Shown here: positions 54,626 through 63,920 of the stretch, one piece after another | Layout: every line of letters begins with the position of its first letter | Numbering within the stretch: the first letter of the stretch is position 1 | Assembly: GCF_000190315.1 (NCBI RefSeq) | Contig: NC_015151.1 | Span: 1,178,001-1,242,000, forward strand | Source of the DNA: Vulcanisaeta moutnovskia 768-28 | GTDB lineage: Archaea; Thermoproteota; Thermoprotei; Thermoproteales; Thermocladiaceae | Direction: 5' to 3' | DNA length: 64,000 nucleotides | Made by a program: the position numbers and the translations under genes | The notes under the pieces: generated by a model | Databases searched by the model: none | What the model was told of the DNA's origin: nothing | The model's input: only the letters and a program-made list of their open reading frames with translations

Positions 54626-55261
54626 TTCCTTTAATACTAATTTACGAATTGCTCTTCTTAATTCTTGAATAAAAGTAACCTTATTTATATTAAGGGATTT
54701 AGAGATCTCTTCGGCATTTGCATTCTTAGGCCACTCAAAATATCCTTGTTCATACGCTGCCCTTAAAATTTTATGCTCATTATCAGTAAGGACATGCCTA
54801 GTATAATTTTTGAATATATTCTTAATATCAACATGATAATACGATAGTACTTCGGCCTTTTCTTTTATATCTTGAATAAGGATACCCTCTGTCGATTTGC
54901 TATTAATAAGAAACGTCCAGTATTCCTTATTATCATGTATATGCTCACTAAATATTGCTGACGTATTAACTGCTATTTCTGTAATACTATCTGTATATTT
55001 TGCTAAGATACTTAATAAAACCATGGCATAGCTTCTCGTTACTGCATTACCAAGTACTTCTATATTTTTTATACGTTCATTTTTCTTGATTATGTATAGT
55101 GTTTCCTTAATGGTACGTGTATTAGGGGCTTTTATTAGTATTAATGCATTAATGAGATCCTTATTTCCATTAGGAATACTTTTTATAGTTCGCGCCTGTA
55201 CATTACTAGGAATAGTACTTGCCCAATCATCATGTTCTAGAACGAGTTTTATCAATCTCAT
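54587..55261 (-). CDS. HTH_10 transcriptional regulator, copy 2
   Basis: The 224-residue protein ends with an HTH_10 domain: LTDNEHKILRAAYEQGYFEWPKNANAEEISKSLNINKVTFIQELRRAIRKLV. The N-terminus opens MRLIKLVLEHDDW, like copy 1 (MKLVRLYVRIEHFDDW), so the two are paralogs with a shared sensor start. A TTG at 55264 is an alternative start. Its 3' end overlaps the convergent Gfo/Idh gene by 39 bases, which could give antisense regulation. It probably controls the binding-protein and Gfo/Idh pair or the neighbouring transporter. Confidence 0.8.
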   Translation of the reverse strand: MRLIKLVLEHDDWASTIPSNVQARTIKSIPNGNKDLINALILIKAPNTRTIKETLYIIKKNERIKNIEVLGNAVTRSYAMVLLSILAKYTDSITEIAVNTSAIFSEHIHDNKEYWTFLINSKSTEGILIQDIKEKAEVLSYYHVDIKNIFKNYTRHVLTDNEHKILRAAYEQGYFEWPKNANAEEISKSLNINKVTFIQELRRAIRKLVLKELDSGNIDFMGFY

Positions 55262-55392
55262 CAAACATAATATAATTTAGGTAGGATTTTAAAGATTACC
55301 TATATGAATTTATCGTTAATATAAATATATAGACTTGAAAATAATGTTCAAATTAGAAAATAAATCGAAATACAAATTTCTAATAAACTTCA

Positions 55393-56388
55393 CTAAGTCC
55401 TTCGTTCAAACTTATAACTCACTAATATTCCTCCATGACCCATTGCCGCTATCTCCTCTCTGCTGGGTATTAAATCCGCCATGAGTCTTGGTAGGAAAAC
55501 GTCGATAGCATTGTAATCGCTGTAGTATATTCCTCCCGCTGATATTGCGAGTATTGGTGTCCCATTGAGTAGGGCTATCATTGTCATTGTTGTTGGTTTG
55601 ATGGGTATTCCATAGGCTATGACCTTAGCTCCCAGGTTCCTAATTGCTATTGGTGTCTTGTCTGTTGGGTCTACGGACATACCTCCAGTAACTACTACTG
55701 TCTCTGCACCGTTGTTTATTGCCTCCCTTATTGCCGTTATTATTTTCTCCTCATCGTCAGGAATAACCGTACTATAAACAATTTCCCATCCATATCTATC
55801 AGCCTTTGCCTTTATCACTGGGTGGTAAAGGTCCTTCTTCCTGCCTTGGTATATTTCCGTACCTGTTATGACAATGCCAATCCTCCTCCTACTAAATGGA
55901 ACAACACTGATCAAGTCCCTATACTTGAGTAATTCATTAACATCCTCTCTCCTCATACCCAGCGGGACAACGTCAACAATACCAATAAGCTCGTCCTTAA
56001 CAACGCCAGTCATGCTTGTTTTCGTAATTAAGAACACATTACCATTTAGGTTAAATTCCCGAAGTCTATCTACATTTATTTTTAAGACCCCATTAATGCT
56101 TGATAGTATCCAGGCCGAACCTTGTCTCGCTGGTTTTACGTATGTATTCTCACCAGCCAATGCATTAGCCACTACCTCAGCGATCTCCCACTCATACATC
56201 AAGTTACTGCTCTCTTCATTACCCTCAATCCAAACGAAGTAAACCCCCGAGTCTTTAAGTCTTTCAACGTCGTCATTAGTAATCACGTGGCCCTTAGGCA
56301 GTAATAAAGCTGCTCCATCCCTACCGACATATGTCGTGTCATAACCAAGAATCTGCCCAACAGCATCCTCAACCCTAACAAGCCTCAC
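55393..56388 (-). CDS. MoeA-like molybdopterin-binding protein
   Basis: This 331-residue protein has the MoCF/MogA-type domain from about residue 160: GIVITGTEIYQGRKKDL, VIPDDEEKIITAI, ETVVVTGGMSVDPTDKTPIAI, then GIPIKPTTMTMIALLNGTPILAISAGG. The N-terminal part (LPKGHVITNDDVERLKDSGV) is not the usual MoeA N-terminus but that of a shorter MoeA-like family. It may assist molybdenum or tungsten insertion into pterin cofactors, for example for the oxidoreductase at 41680. The start is GTG. Confidence 0.85.
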   Translation of the reverse strand: MRLVRVEDAVGQILGYDTTYVGRDGAALLLPKGHVITNDDVERLKDSGVYFVWIEGNEESSNLMYEWEIAEVVANALAGENTYVKPARQGSAWILSSINGVLKINVDRLREFNLNGNVFLITKTSMTGVVKDELIGIVDVVPLGMRREDVNELLKYRDLISVVPFSRRRIGIVITGTEIYQGRKKDLYHPVIKAKADRYGWEIVYSTVIPDDEEKIITAIREAINNGAETVVVTGGMSVDPTDKTPIAIRNLGAKVIAYGIPIKPTTMTMIALLNGTPILAISAGGIYYSDYNAIDVFLPRLMADLIPSREEIAAMGHGGILVSYKFERRT

Positions 56389-56481
56389 AGTACGTATTGA
56401 TTAATGCGCCTTTATAATTAAATCCTCATTAAACCAGTTATAAGCAAGATATTTAACAGGCTTACCCATAATTTAAGTAGT

Positions 56482-57372
56482 ATGGACAAAACCAAAGTTG
56501 GGCTGATCGGCTTAGGTATTATGGGTAGTGCTATGGCGATGAATATTCATAAGGCCGGATTTCCATTGATCGTTTATAATAGGACGAGGTCGAAGACGGA
56601 ACCCTTTGCTAAATTGGGAATACCTGTTGCGAATTCGCCTAGGGAGGTTGCTGAGAAATCTGATGTTGTTATTGAAATGGTTACTGATGCGCCTGATGTT
56701 GAGGAGGTGCTGTTTGGTAAGGATGGTGTTGTCCATGGGGCTCATCCTGGGTTGGTAGTGATTGACATGAGTACGAACTCCCCTGACTACGCTAAGTACT
56801 TCGCGGGGAAATTGGCTGAATATGGGATTGAATTTCTGGACGCACCGGTGACTGGTGGTGATGTTGGGGCTAGGCAGGGCACATTGACTATAATGGTTGG
56901 TGGTAAGCGGGAGGTCTTTGAGAGGGTTAAGCCTGTATTTGAGGCTATGGGTAAGACAATAATTTATGCTGGGGATGTTGGTAATGGGCAGATGCTTAAG
57001 CTCCTTAATCAAATAGTTGTTGGTATTGACATGCTTGCCGTGGCGGAGGCCATGGCTTTGGCTAAGAAGGCTGGTATAGACATGGAGAAGTTATTCACGG
57101 TACTATCCACGGGTGCTGCGAACTCCTTCACGGTTCAGTACTACATGCCTAAGATGATGAAGGGGGATTTCGAACCTGGCTTTAGGGCTGCGCATCTTAA
57201 GAAGGATTTGAAGTACGCAATTGAGACTACCAATAAACTAAATGTTCCATTACCTGGCACTGCATTAACACTACAGCTATACAATGCCCTAGTCGCCAAG
57301 GGACTCGGCGAAAAAGGCACCCAAGCACTATTGAAGCTCTACTACGAATTAGCCGGCATTAATGATGGATAG
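56482..57372 (+). CDS. Beta-hydroxyacid dehydrogenase (GarR/HIBADH family), copy 2
   Basis: The 296-residue protein has all family blocks: VGLIGLGIMGSAMAMNIHKAG, DMSTNSPDYAKYF, FLDAPVTGGDVGARQGTLTIMVGG with the catalytic G-G-x-x-G, and GNGQMLKLLNQIVVG with the catalytic lysine. It is most like tartronate semialdehyde reductase or 3-hydroxyisobutyrate dehydrogenase. The standard catalytic pattern is kept better than in copy 1. It is near the split UxaA-type dehydratase, fitting a sugar-acid route. It is richer in G+C than its surroundings. Confidence 0.88.
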   Translation: MDKTKVGLIGLGIMGSAMAMNIHKAGFPLIVYNRTRSKTEPFAKLGIPVANSPREVAEKSDVVIEMVTDAPDVEEVLFGKDGVVHGAHPGLVVIDMSTNSPDYAKYFAGKLAEYGIEFLDAPVTGGDVGARQGTLTIMVGGKREVFERVKPVFEAMGKTIIYAGDVGNGQMLKLLNQIVVGIDMLAVAEAMALAKKAGIDMEKLFTVLSTGAANSFTVQYYMPKMMKGDFEPGFRAAHLKKDLKYAIETTNKLNVPLPGTALTLQLYNALVAKGLGEKGTQALLKLYYELAGINDG

Positions 57373-57573
57373 ATTTAAGGCCTTTCAAATTTCTCCACCA
57401 AAAATCACGGTATTTATACCTATTGAGTTGAGAAACTATGATTATGTAGCGGAATAGAATAGCACCAGAATCAAATATCTCTCAACATCTACGTACTTAC
57501 TCATATCCACTGGGTTATAGGCGTTGGGTCTTGAAATTGAGAACTGAATAATTATTTAAACCAGTTAGAGAAT

Positions 57574-58743
57574 TTAGAACGATGGTATTATCTTGTGTAT
57601 CACGAATTCATTGAAGCCAAGTAACTCAGCTCTTGTTGGTTTGCCTCTAGCCACATCAATTATTAGCTTGAATAATCTCTCACCTGCCTGCTCAATGGCT
57701 TCTTGACCAAGCGTTACCGTGCTTGCATCAAAATCCATGTTCTCACGCATTTTCTTAGCCGTATATGGGTTTGCTGTGACTTTTATGACTGGTGCTATTG
57801 GATTTCCTGTTGGTGTTCCACGACCTGTGGTGAATACTACAAGTGTTGCACCACCAGCTACCATACCAACCACTGACATTACATCATAGCCCGGTGTATC
57901 CATTAACCAAAGACCCTTACCCTTCACCACCTCTGCGTAATCAACAACACCCTGCACAGGCCTTGAGCCTCCCTTAATTATCGCACCCAGGGATTTTTCT
58001 TCGATAGTTGAGATCCCGCCGGCAATATTTCCGGGAGCTGGCTGTGTACCGACGAGGTCCACGTTATATGATGCAGCAAGGTCAACCCACTTCCTCACCA
58101 TTCTAATTATTTTATCACCAACCTCCCTAGAAACAGCCCTATTGGCCAGTATCTCCTCTGCACCAATCATCTCTGGAGCCTCTGACAATATCACGGTCCC
58201 ACCAAGATCAATTAGCTTGTCCGATGCATAACCAACCACAGGGTTTGATGCAAGGCCTGAGGTAGCATCTGAACCACCGCATTCAACGCCCATTGTTAGG
58301 TTCGATATGTCAACCTCCTCAGACCTTTGGGTTAATACCTCCTCAGCCATCCTCCTGAGAAGCCTAACTCCTTTTTCAATAGCCGCTGGCGTTCCACCAT
58401 CCTCCTCCTGAACAACAACCCTCTCCACAGGCTTGCCTGTCCTTTCGATCTCCTTAGCTAAGTCATCAGCCTGAATCTGTTCACAACCAAGGCCAACAAC
58501 TAATACGCCGCCTACATTGGGATTCTTAGCAGTATTAATCAGGGTCCTCTTGGTAACTTCTAGATCGGGCTCTAATTGGCCACAACCAAACGGATTCTCG
58601 ATAGCCACAGCGCCCTTTACTTGATCCGCAATCCTTCGTGTAACAAAGCTTGAGCAAATCACCGTAGACATAACGAGCAAGTGATTCCTAATGCCAACCC
58701 TACCGTCAGGTCTAACGTAACCAAGTATTGTGGGTCTACTCAT
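57574..58743 (-). CDS. UxaA/SuyB-type dehydratase large subunit
   Basis: This 389-residue protein has the UxaA C-terminal domain: GYVRPDGRVGIRNHLLVMSTV, NPFGCGQLEPDLEVT, VGLGCEQIQ, VECGGSDATSGLASNPVVGYA, and GRGTPTGNPIAPVIKVTAN, with the iron-binding cysteines. The family includes altronate and galactarate dehydratases and sulfolactate sulfo-lyase. The ATG has a strong ribosome-binding sequence (GGGGGTGAT) inside the end of the small-subunit gene, so the pair is coupled. In bacterial UxaA the two domains are fused; here they are split as in SuyAB. Confidence 0.88.
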   Translation of the reverse strand: MSRPTILGYVRPDGRVGIRNHLLVMSTVICSSFVTRRIADQVKGAVAIENPFGCGQLEPDLEVTKRTLINTAKNPNVGGVLVVGLGCEQIQADDLAKEIERTGKPVERVVVQEEDGGTPAAIEKGVRLLRRMAEEVLTQRSEEVDISNLTMGVECGGSDATSGLASNPVVGYASDKLIDLGGTVILSEAPEMIGAEEILANRAVSREVGDKIIRMVRKWVDLAASYNVDLVGTQPAPGNIAGGISTIEEKSLGAIIKGGSRPVQGVVDYAEVVKGKGLWLMDTPGYDVMSVVGMVAGGATLVVFTTGRGTPTGNPIAPVIKVTANPYTAKKMRENMDFDASTVTLGQEAIEQAGERLFKLIIDVARGKPTRAELLGFNEFVIHKIIPSF

Positions 58744-58749
58744 GATTCA

Positions 58750-59064
58750 TCACCCCCTGCAAACACTATGCACGACTGTCAAGCTCTCCACATTATGAAC
58801 ATGCACATGTTCACCAACCTTGATATCCCTCTTAGCCCTACCTATCACGTGACCATACTTGATTACATAATCACACTTAGGTATATCCTTAATGGCGAAC
58901 TTATGACCAAAGGGTATATCATTAAGAAACTTCACCCTTAAGCCGGAATCACCAATCCTAACCACAACCTCCTCACCAGCTTTCAAATCCCTAAGTGCTA
59001 TTGCTACATTATCGCTTGAATTAAGCACTAAGGCCTGTCTCTCCACGATTGTTTCTAATGACAT
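58750..59064 (-). CDS. UxaA/SuyA-type dehydratase small subunit (SAF domain)
   Basis: This 104-residue protein is a single SAF domain: VERQALVLNSSDNVAIALRDLKAGEEV, RVKFLNDIPFGHKFAIKDI, GHVIGRAKRDIKVGEHVHVHNV. It is the N-terminal domain of UxaA encoded separately. The ATG at 59064 is chosen over a longer frame from 59178, because the extra residues are hydrophobic and unlike the family, and a TATA-like CTTATATTTTA is about 25 bases upstream of 59064. It precedes the large subunit by six bases. Confidence 0.88.
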   Translation of the reverse strand: MSLETIVERQALVLNSSDNVAIALRDLKAGEEVVVRIGDSGLRVKFLNDIPFGHKFAIKDIPKCDYVIKYGHVIGRAKRDIKVGEHVHVHNVESLTVVHSVCRG

Positions 59065-59308
59065 CAGGTAATGATAAAAGGCATAAAATATAAGTACTAT
59101 ATCAAACATAGTTAACATTATTTCTTCATACGTTAAGCTAATTATACTAAGGTCAGTATAAATCATTATTTTTATCAATACTACTTACTTAATTCTTTGA
59201 GGAATTCTATGCTTTTGTATGTATTTCTATGAAAAATTATCATAATATTAATACCAAGTAATATGAATTATCTATTTAGCAATATAAATTGGGTATACTA
59301 TTATAACC

Positions 59309-59322
59309 CATAAAATTTATTA
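59309..59322 (+). promoter_or_regulatory. TATA box of the CUT1 sugar transporter operon
   Basis: CATAAAATTTATTA is centred about 33 bases before the ATG at 59348, giving a transcript with a leader of a few bases. Confidence 0.4.
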
Positions 59323-59347
59323 GAGAGAAATATAGAATTTTTTCCTG

Positions 59348-60904
59348 ATGAATGGTCCGTCTAATGTGGGTATTTCACGAACTGCATTAATAGCGATCGT
59401 AGCCATCGTGGTGATCGTAGTTATAATCGGCGCTGTAGCTGCATGGTATTATTCAACAATAAGCCATAAACCACCAACAGCACCCTCACCAACTACTGTT
59501 GAATTCTTAACATGGTGGGGTCCTGAAGATCCACAGGGTTTGGCATGGGTTGCCGGCAATTTCTCGAAGTATTACCCAGGTTATTCCGTTGAGTATTACT
59601 CAGTACCTGGTGCTGGTGGTACAAATGCTAAGTACGTAATATTAGGTATGTTGGAGGCAGGTAAACCGCCAGCTAGTTTCCAGGCGCACTTCGCACCTGA
59701 GGTTTTGTCTTACGTTGAGATAATGCCTCACGGGCCAGCGGACTTCGTAAACTTCACGTCAATTGCTGCACAAACTGGGTTATTAAGCAAGGGCGTGACT
59801 GAGGCTGTACTTGCGGGCATGTTTAATGGAACGATGTTTGCACTACCAACTAATATTCACAGGGGCGGTATGCTTTACTTCAATCCTCAGGTTTTGAGGC
59901 AGTATGGTTTGCCTATTCCGACTACTGTTGAGCAGCTTGCTAATGAGACTCTGTATCTTGCTTCTCATGGTATGACTTGTATTTGGATCATCCCCGGTGG
60001 TGATGGTGGTTGGGATCAGCTTAACCTTTGGGAGTACGTATTCCTCGGCCTTGCTGGTGAGAAATACGGGCCTGCCCAGGCCGCCCAATTAATGAATGAA
60101 CTCCTATACGGCACACTAAACCTCAACGACCCATCAATAGCAAGCCTAATAAACAAAACAGATCAATACTTCCTACTATTCACTCAGTATGACTGCCCTG
60201 GATGGCAAACAATGACATGGTCATCAGGCCTAGCCTACATAATACAGGGCAAGGCAGCATTCCAAGTGAACGGTAACTGGATAACTGAATATGCATACAT
60301 CTGGTACCACACAATAACCTACCCAGCAACATCACCATATACAAGCTGGACAAACATAACACTAATGGAGGAACCATTTCCAGGAACTCAGGGCATTTAC
60401 GTATTAGTTATAGATTCGGTAGCCGTACCTGCTTATGAGAATCCTTATGAGAGCGCCGCCATCAAACTGGCAGAGTTTTGGGATTCATACATAGGTATGG
60501 AGATCTGGACCTCAAGTGGCAAGGGTGTAATAATTTGGAGCAATGGTACTGATTTCTACCCAACACCAGCCCAGTGGTTTGACTACGAGCAATTAATATC
60601 AACACCACCTAATCAGTTCACAATTGCTCCTAGTGATGGTGGTTTATTTGATGATGTATTTAGCAATTTAAATACTTATGTTTCGAATCTCCAGCAAGTA
60701 GGTGCTAGTTATATACCAACGTTTAATAGTTTCTTAGCCTCTGCTGAGCAGGAGACGTATAATGAGTGGATGGCTGCTGTTAAGCTTGGGCTGGGCTACA
60801 TGGGCTACCCAGGACACCCATTCGCCAACTACCTACCACCATGGGTCAACCCAACAACATACCACTACCAACCATACACACCCTGGTGGCAAACAAGCAG
60901 CTAA
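59348..60904 (+). CDS. Membrane-anchored sugar-binding protein, CUT1 family
   Basis: The 518-residue protein begins with a short polar stretch, then SRTALIAIVAIVVIVVIIGA, a single membrane segment at about 10-30, and a Pro/Thr linker. The mature part is a family-1 binding protein: TVEFLTWWGPEDPQGLAWV, MFNGTMFALPTNIHRGGMLYFN, YIIQGKAAFQVNGNWITEYA. The GIS before the hydrophobic run resembles the class III signals cut by prepilin peptidases in Sulfolobus. It delivers a sugar to the two permeases that follow. The long C-terminus is rich in aromatic residues. Confidence 0.88.
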   Translation: MNGPSNVGISRTALIAIVAIVVIVVIIGAVAAWYYSTISHKPPTAPSPTTVEFLTWWGPEDPQGLAWVAGNFSKYYPGYSVEYYSVPGAGGTNAKYVILGMLEAGKPPASFQAHFAPEVLSYVEIMPHGPADFVNFTSIAAQTGLLSKGVTEAVLAGMFNGTMFALPTNIHRGGMLYFNPQVLRQYGLPIPTTVEQLANETLYLASHGMTCIWIIPGGDGGWDQLNLWEYVFLGLAGEKYGPAQAAQLMNELLYGTLNLNDPSIASLINKTDQYFLLFTQYDCPGWQTMTWSSGLAYIIQGKAAFQVNGNWITEYAYIWYHTITYPATSPYTSWTNITLMEEPFPGTQGIYVLVIDSVAVPAYENPYESAAIKLAEFWDSYIGMEIWTSSGKGVIIWSNGTDFYPTPAQWFDYEQLISTPPNQFTIAPSDGGLFDDVFSNLNTYVSNLQQVGASYIPTFNSFLASAEQETYNEWMAAVKLGLGYMGYPGHPFANYLPPWVNPTTYHYQPYTPWWQTSS

Positions 60905-60955
60905 TAACACAACCTCAACCATTAAACTTAAAAGCATAAAACAATTTTTATTTTG

Positions 60956-61819
60956 ATGGTAAGGCAATCACTGATAATGGCAATACCTACACTATTCTTC
61001 GGAGGAATCATTGTATTCCTATTAATATGGAACTTCGTAATATCACTCGAGAATTGGTCATTATTCAATCCATTCCCAAAATTCACAGGCCTATTATCAT
61101 ACCTCTACCTATTTACACAGAATTTCTTTTATGCATCAATAGAGCACACAATACTCTTCACAGTTGGTCTCGTAGCAATTGGTAATATACTTGGCTTATT
61201 ACTTGCCGCCTTACTTTATTTCCTGCCTAATAATACTCAACGAGCCATATATCTATCAATATTCATCTACCCAATAGCAATACCACCAACAGCAACTGCA
61301 CTAGTTTGGTTATGGCTATTTAATCCACAGATTGGTATAGATTGGTTACTATCAAAACTCTACTTGCCATCTATACCTTGGTTCGCAACACCATTAAATA
61401 CGCAATTAGCCCTGGTGTTAGTTGAAGTATGGGCATATACGGGCTTAGCCGTACTCTTTTACCTGGCTTCATTTCTAAGTGTAGATAGGTCAATAATAGA
61501 GGCTGCTAGATTGGACGGCGCATCTAGCATGAACTTACTATTTAGGGTATTATTACCAAACTCAATGAATGGGTTTATAATAACCACAGCATTATTATTT
61601 CTATTCTCATTTAGGATATTTGACATACCATTTATAATGAGCGGATCAGCAACAAGCCCAACATTAATGACACTAGTAACATACATCTATTACCTGTTTG
61701 CCTATTCTGAGTATTTCTCAGTTGCAGCTGCGTTGGCTACCCTTGTGGCTGTGATAGCCGCTATTGTGATTATACCATATGCATTACTTGGACTTAAGAG
61801 GTGGGTCTTCAGGAGGTGA
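60956..61819 (+). CDS. Sugar ABC transporter permease 1, CUT1 (UgpA/MalF-like)
   Basis: This 287-residue membrane protein has six hydrophobic segments and the inner-membrane signature EAARLDGASSMNLLFRVLLPNSM (E-A-A-x3-G-x9-I-x-L-P). A TTG at 60953 is an alternative start. It lies in the operon: binding protein, permease 1, permease 2, ATPase. GGAGGTG at its 3' end serves the next gene. Confidence 0.92.
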   Translation: MVRQSLIMAIPTLFFGGIIVFLLIWNFVISLENWSLFNPFPKFTGLLSYLYLFTQNFFYASIEHTILFTVGLVAIGNILGLLLAALLYFLPNNTQRAIYLSIFIYPIAIPPTATALVWLWLFNPQIGIDWLLSKLYLPSIPWFATPLNTQLALVLVEVWAYTGLAVLFYLASFLSVDRSIIEAARLDGASSMNLLFRVLLPNSMNGFIITTALLFLFSFRIFDIPFIMSGSATSPTLMTLVTYIYYLFAYSEYFSVAAALATLVAVIAAIVIIPYALLGLKRWVFRR

Positions 61820-61825
61820 ATAAGC

Positions 61826-62698
61826 ATGAATAATAAATACATTACTAGGGTCATTAAGTATGCAATACTTCAGTTGATTGCAGTTATGTTTGTTATTTTA
61901 TGGTTATTTCCGTTATACGCCATGATTGTTGGTGGCTTCAAATCAAACATGGAAGCTGCATCTGCTCCAATCCTATTACTACCTAGGCAATTCTCGACGG
62001 AGGCCTATTACTTTGATTGGTTTGGTTTCGGTACATTAGTTGGCCTTGAATTTCCCATGATACGCCAATTACTAATTACAATTCCTGTTACACTAGCCTC
62101 AGTAATTTTAGGTAGTATGGGTGCTTACTTCTTCTATATGCAAATGGAGAGGAGACCATGGATTAGTAATGTAGGTTTTTCAATAATTTCGCTAGCCACA
62201 TACTTACCTGCCCAGACATTAACCGTGCCCTTAATTGAATTAACTTCATCACTAGGGATCTACCAAACCTATTGGGGTCTTGCCTTTGCATACTTCATAT
62301 TCTACCTACCAATGTCAGCACTATTAATGTCAATATTCCTACCTGTTGTACCTAATTACCTAGTAGAGAGTGCTAGGCTTGATGGTGCACGTGATTGGTC
62401 CATATTCTGGCATGTAATATTTCCACTGGTCTTGCCAGGATTCCTATCGACATTAATATTTGTATTCCTCATGGTTTGGCAGGATTTCTTTACGCCATTA
62501 ATAATAGCCACAAAACCAAGCCTCTACATGCTACCAGTAGCCGCTAGGCAATACGTTGGGGGTTATGCAATACTTTATAATAGATCATTTGCGGCTGGTG
62601 TAATAACATCATTAGTGCCACTCATTATATTCGCCTTCCTAGGCAGATATTTCATAAGGGGTCTAGCTGCACTCGGTGGTGGTGCCAAGGGTATATGA
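61826..62698 (+). CDS. Sugar ABC transporter permease 2, CUT1 (UgpE/MalG-like)
   Basis: This 290-residue protein has about six hydrophobic segments and the EAA-type signature ESARLDGARDWSIFWHVIFPLVLPG. GGAGGTGAATAAGCATG upstream is a strong Shine-Dalgarno sequence overlapping the stop of permease 1. It pairs with that permease to form the pore of the CUT1 importer. Confidence 0.92.
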   Translation: MNNKYITRVIKYAILQLIAVMFVILWLFPLYAMIVGGFKSNMEAASAPILLLPRQFSTEAYYFDWFGFGTLVGLEFPMIRQLLITIPVTLASVILGSMGAYFFYMQMERRPWISNVGFSIISLATYLPAQTLTVPLIELTSSLGIYQTYWGLAFAYFIFYLPMSALLMSIFLPVVPNYLVESARLDGARDWSIFWHVIFPLVLPGFLSTLIFVFLMVWQDFFTPLIIATKPSLYMLPVAARQYVGGYAILYNRSFAAGVITSLVPLIIFAFLGRYFIRGLAALGGGAKGI

Positions 62699-62785
62699 CC
62701 ATGCAGCATTTTACTCATAAAAATCATTAAAACATTTTTACCCACAAAAAACTTAAAGCAAAGTACAAGGCATTAGAAGTCAGTT

Positions 62786-63907
62786 ATGGTTACAGTCAGA
62801 ATGGAAGAATTAACTAAGTATTTCAGGAAAGGGAAGAATATAATTAAGGCCGTAGATCATATAACATATAAAATAAGTGATGGAATAGCCTTTGGAATTC
62901 TTGGACCAAGTGGCCATGGAAAAACAACACTATTAAGGCTAATAGCAGGCCTTGAAATACCCACTGATGGTTATGTTTACTTTAATGATGAACTTATGTC
63001 AGAGCCAGGTAGAATCGTTATTGAACCGGAGAGGAGGAATATAGCCATGGTCTTTCAGAATTGGGCATTATATCCCAACATGACTGTTTACGATAATATA
63101 GCGTTCCCGTTAAAAATGGCTAAAATGAGCAAACACGAGATAGATAAGAGGGTTAGGGAGATCGCTGAGGAACTTGAACTCACACGAGTCCTTAACCATT
63201 ACCCAAAGGAATTATCAGGCGGGCAAATGCAGAGAACGGCACTGGCAAGGGCGTTAGTGAAAAACCCTAAGATTTTACTACTAGATGAACCATTTAGTAA
63301 TTTAGATGCGGCATTAAGGGATAGTGCAAGGGCCTTGGTAAGGAGGATACAGAGGGAACGTAAGTTGACAACAATAATAGTGTCTCATGATCCTGCAGAC
63401 ATATTCTCAATAGCTGATGCGGCTGGTGTAATAATAAATGGAAAATTTGCTCAAATAGGAAGCCCAACCGATATTTATAATACGCCAGCTACGACATTAA
63501 TAGCAGCACTTAGTGGCGATATAAATCTGCTCTCTGCTAAGGTGGTCGAGGACACGGCACTTATAGCTAATTTAAGAATACCGCTAGTTAAAGGATTAAT
63601 TAATGATAACGAAGTCATAATTGGACTAAGGCCAGATGAAATGAAAATACTCATAGAGCAGCAGGACATACATGGATTTGTTAATGTTGGTAAAATAAGG
63701 GTTAAAGTTTCAAGTTATACCCTAGGCGTCTTCAGGATAGTAGTATCCCCAATATCCGACGAGAGTGTAAACATTATAGTAGTGTCGGATGAACCGATTG
63801 AACCAGGAAGAGAAGCCCACTTACTTATTAAGCCTGATAAGATGAAGATCTTCAATAAGGAGGAGAGATTAATATGCCCTGAATTAAAGAATATAATAAC
63901 AGCATAA
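62786..63907 (+). CDS. Sugar ABC transporter ATPase, CUT1 (MalK/UgpC-like)
   Basis: The 373-residue protein energises the CUT1 importer. Walker A is GPSGHGKTT at 40-48, the signature is LSGGQMQR, Walker B is ILLLDEPFSNLD and the H-loop is IIVSHDPADIF. The C-terminal regulatory domain (from about 235) has the TOBE-like strands IIGLRPDEMKI and LLIKPDKMKIF. It is 87 bases after permease 2. Confidence 0.93.
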   Translation: MVTVRMEELTKYFRKGKNIIKAVDHITYKISDGIAFGILGPSGHGKTTLLRLIAGLEIPTDGYVYFNDELMSEPGRIVIEPERRNIAMVFQNWALYPNMTVYDNIAFPLKMAKMSKHEIDKRVREIAEELELTRVLNHYPKELSGGQMQRTALARALVKNPKILLLDEPFSNLDAALRDSARALVRRIQRERKLTTIIVSHDPADIFSIADAAGVIINGKFAQIGSPTDIYNTPATTLIAALSGDINLLSAKVVEDTALIANLRIPLVKGLINDNEVIIGLRPDEMKILIEQQDIHGFVNVGKIRVKVSSYTLGVFRIVVSPISDESVNIIVVSDEPIEPGREAHLLIKPDKMKIFNKEERLICPELKNIITA

Positions 63908-63920
63908 AATTACATATCTA

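Noticed and set aside
57442-57504. Minus-strand 20-codon frame starting MSKYVDVERY
   Set aside because: It is short, ends at once and has no recognised relative; probably chance or a deep relic.
59065-59178. Longer start of the SAF-domain subunit
   Set aside because: The added residues are hydrophobic and unlike the family; the ATG at 59064 has a fitting TATA box.
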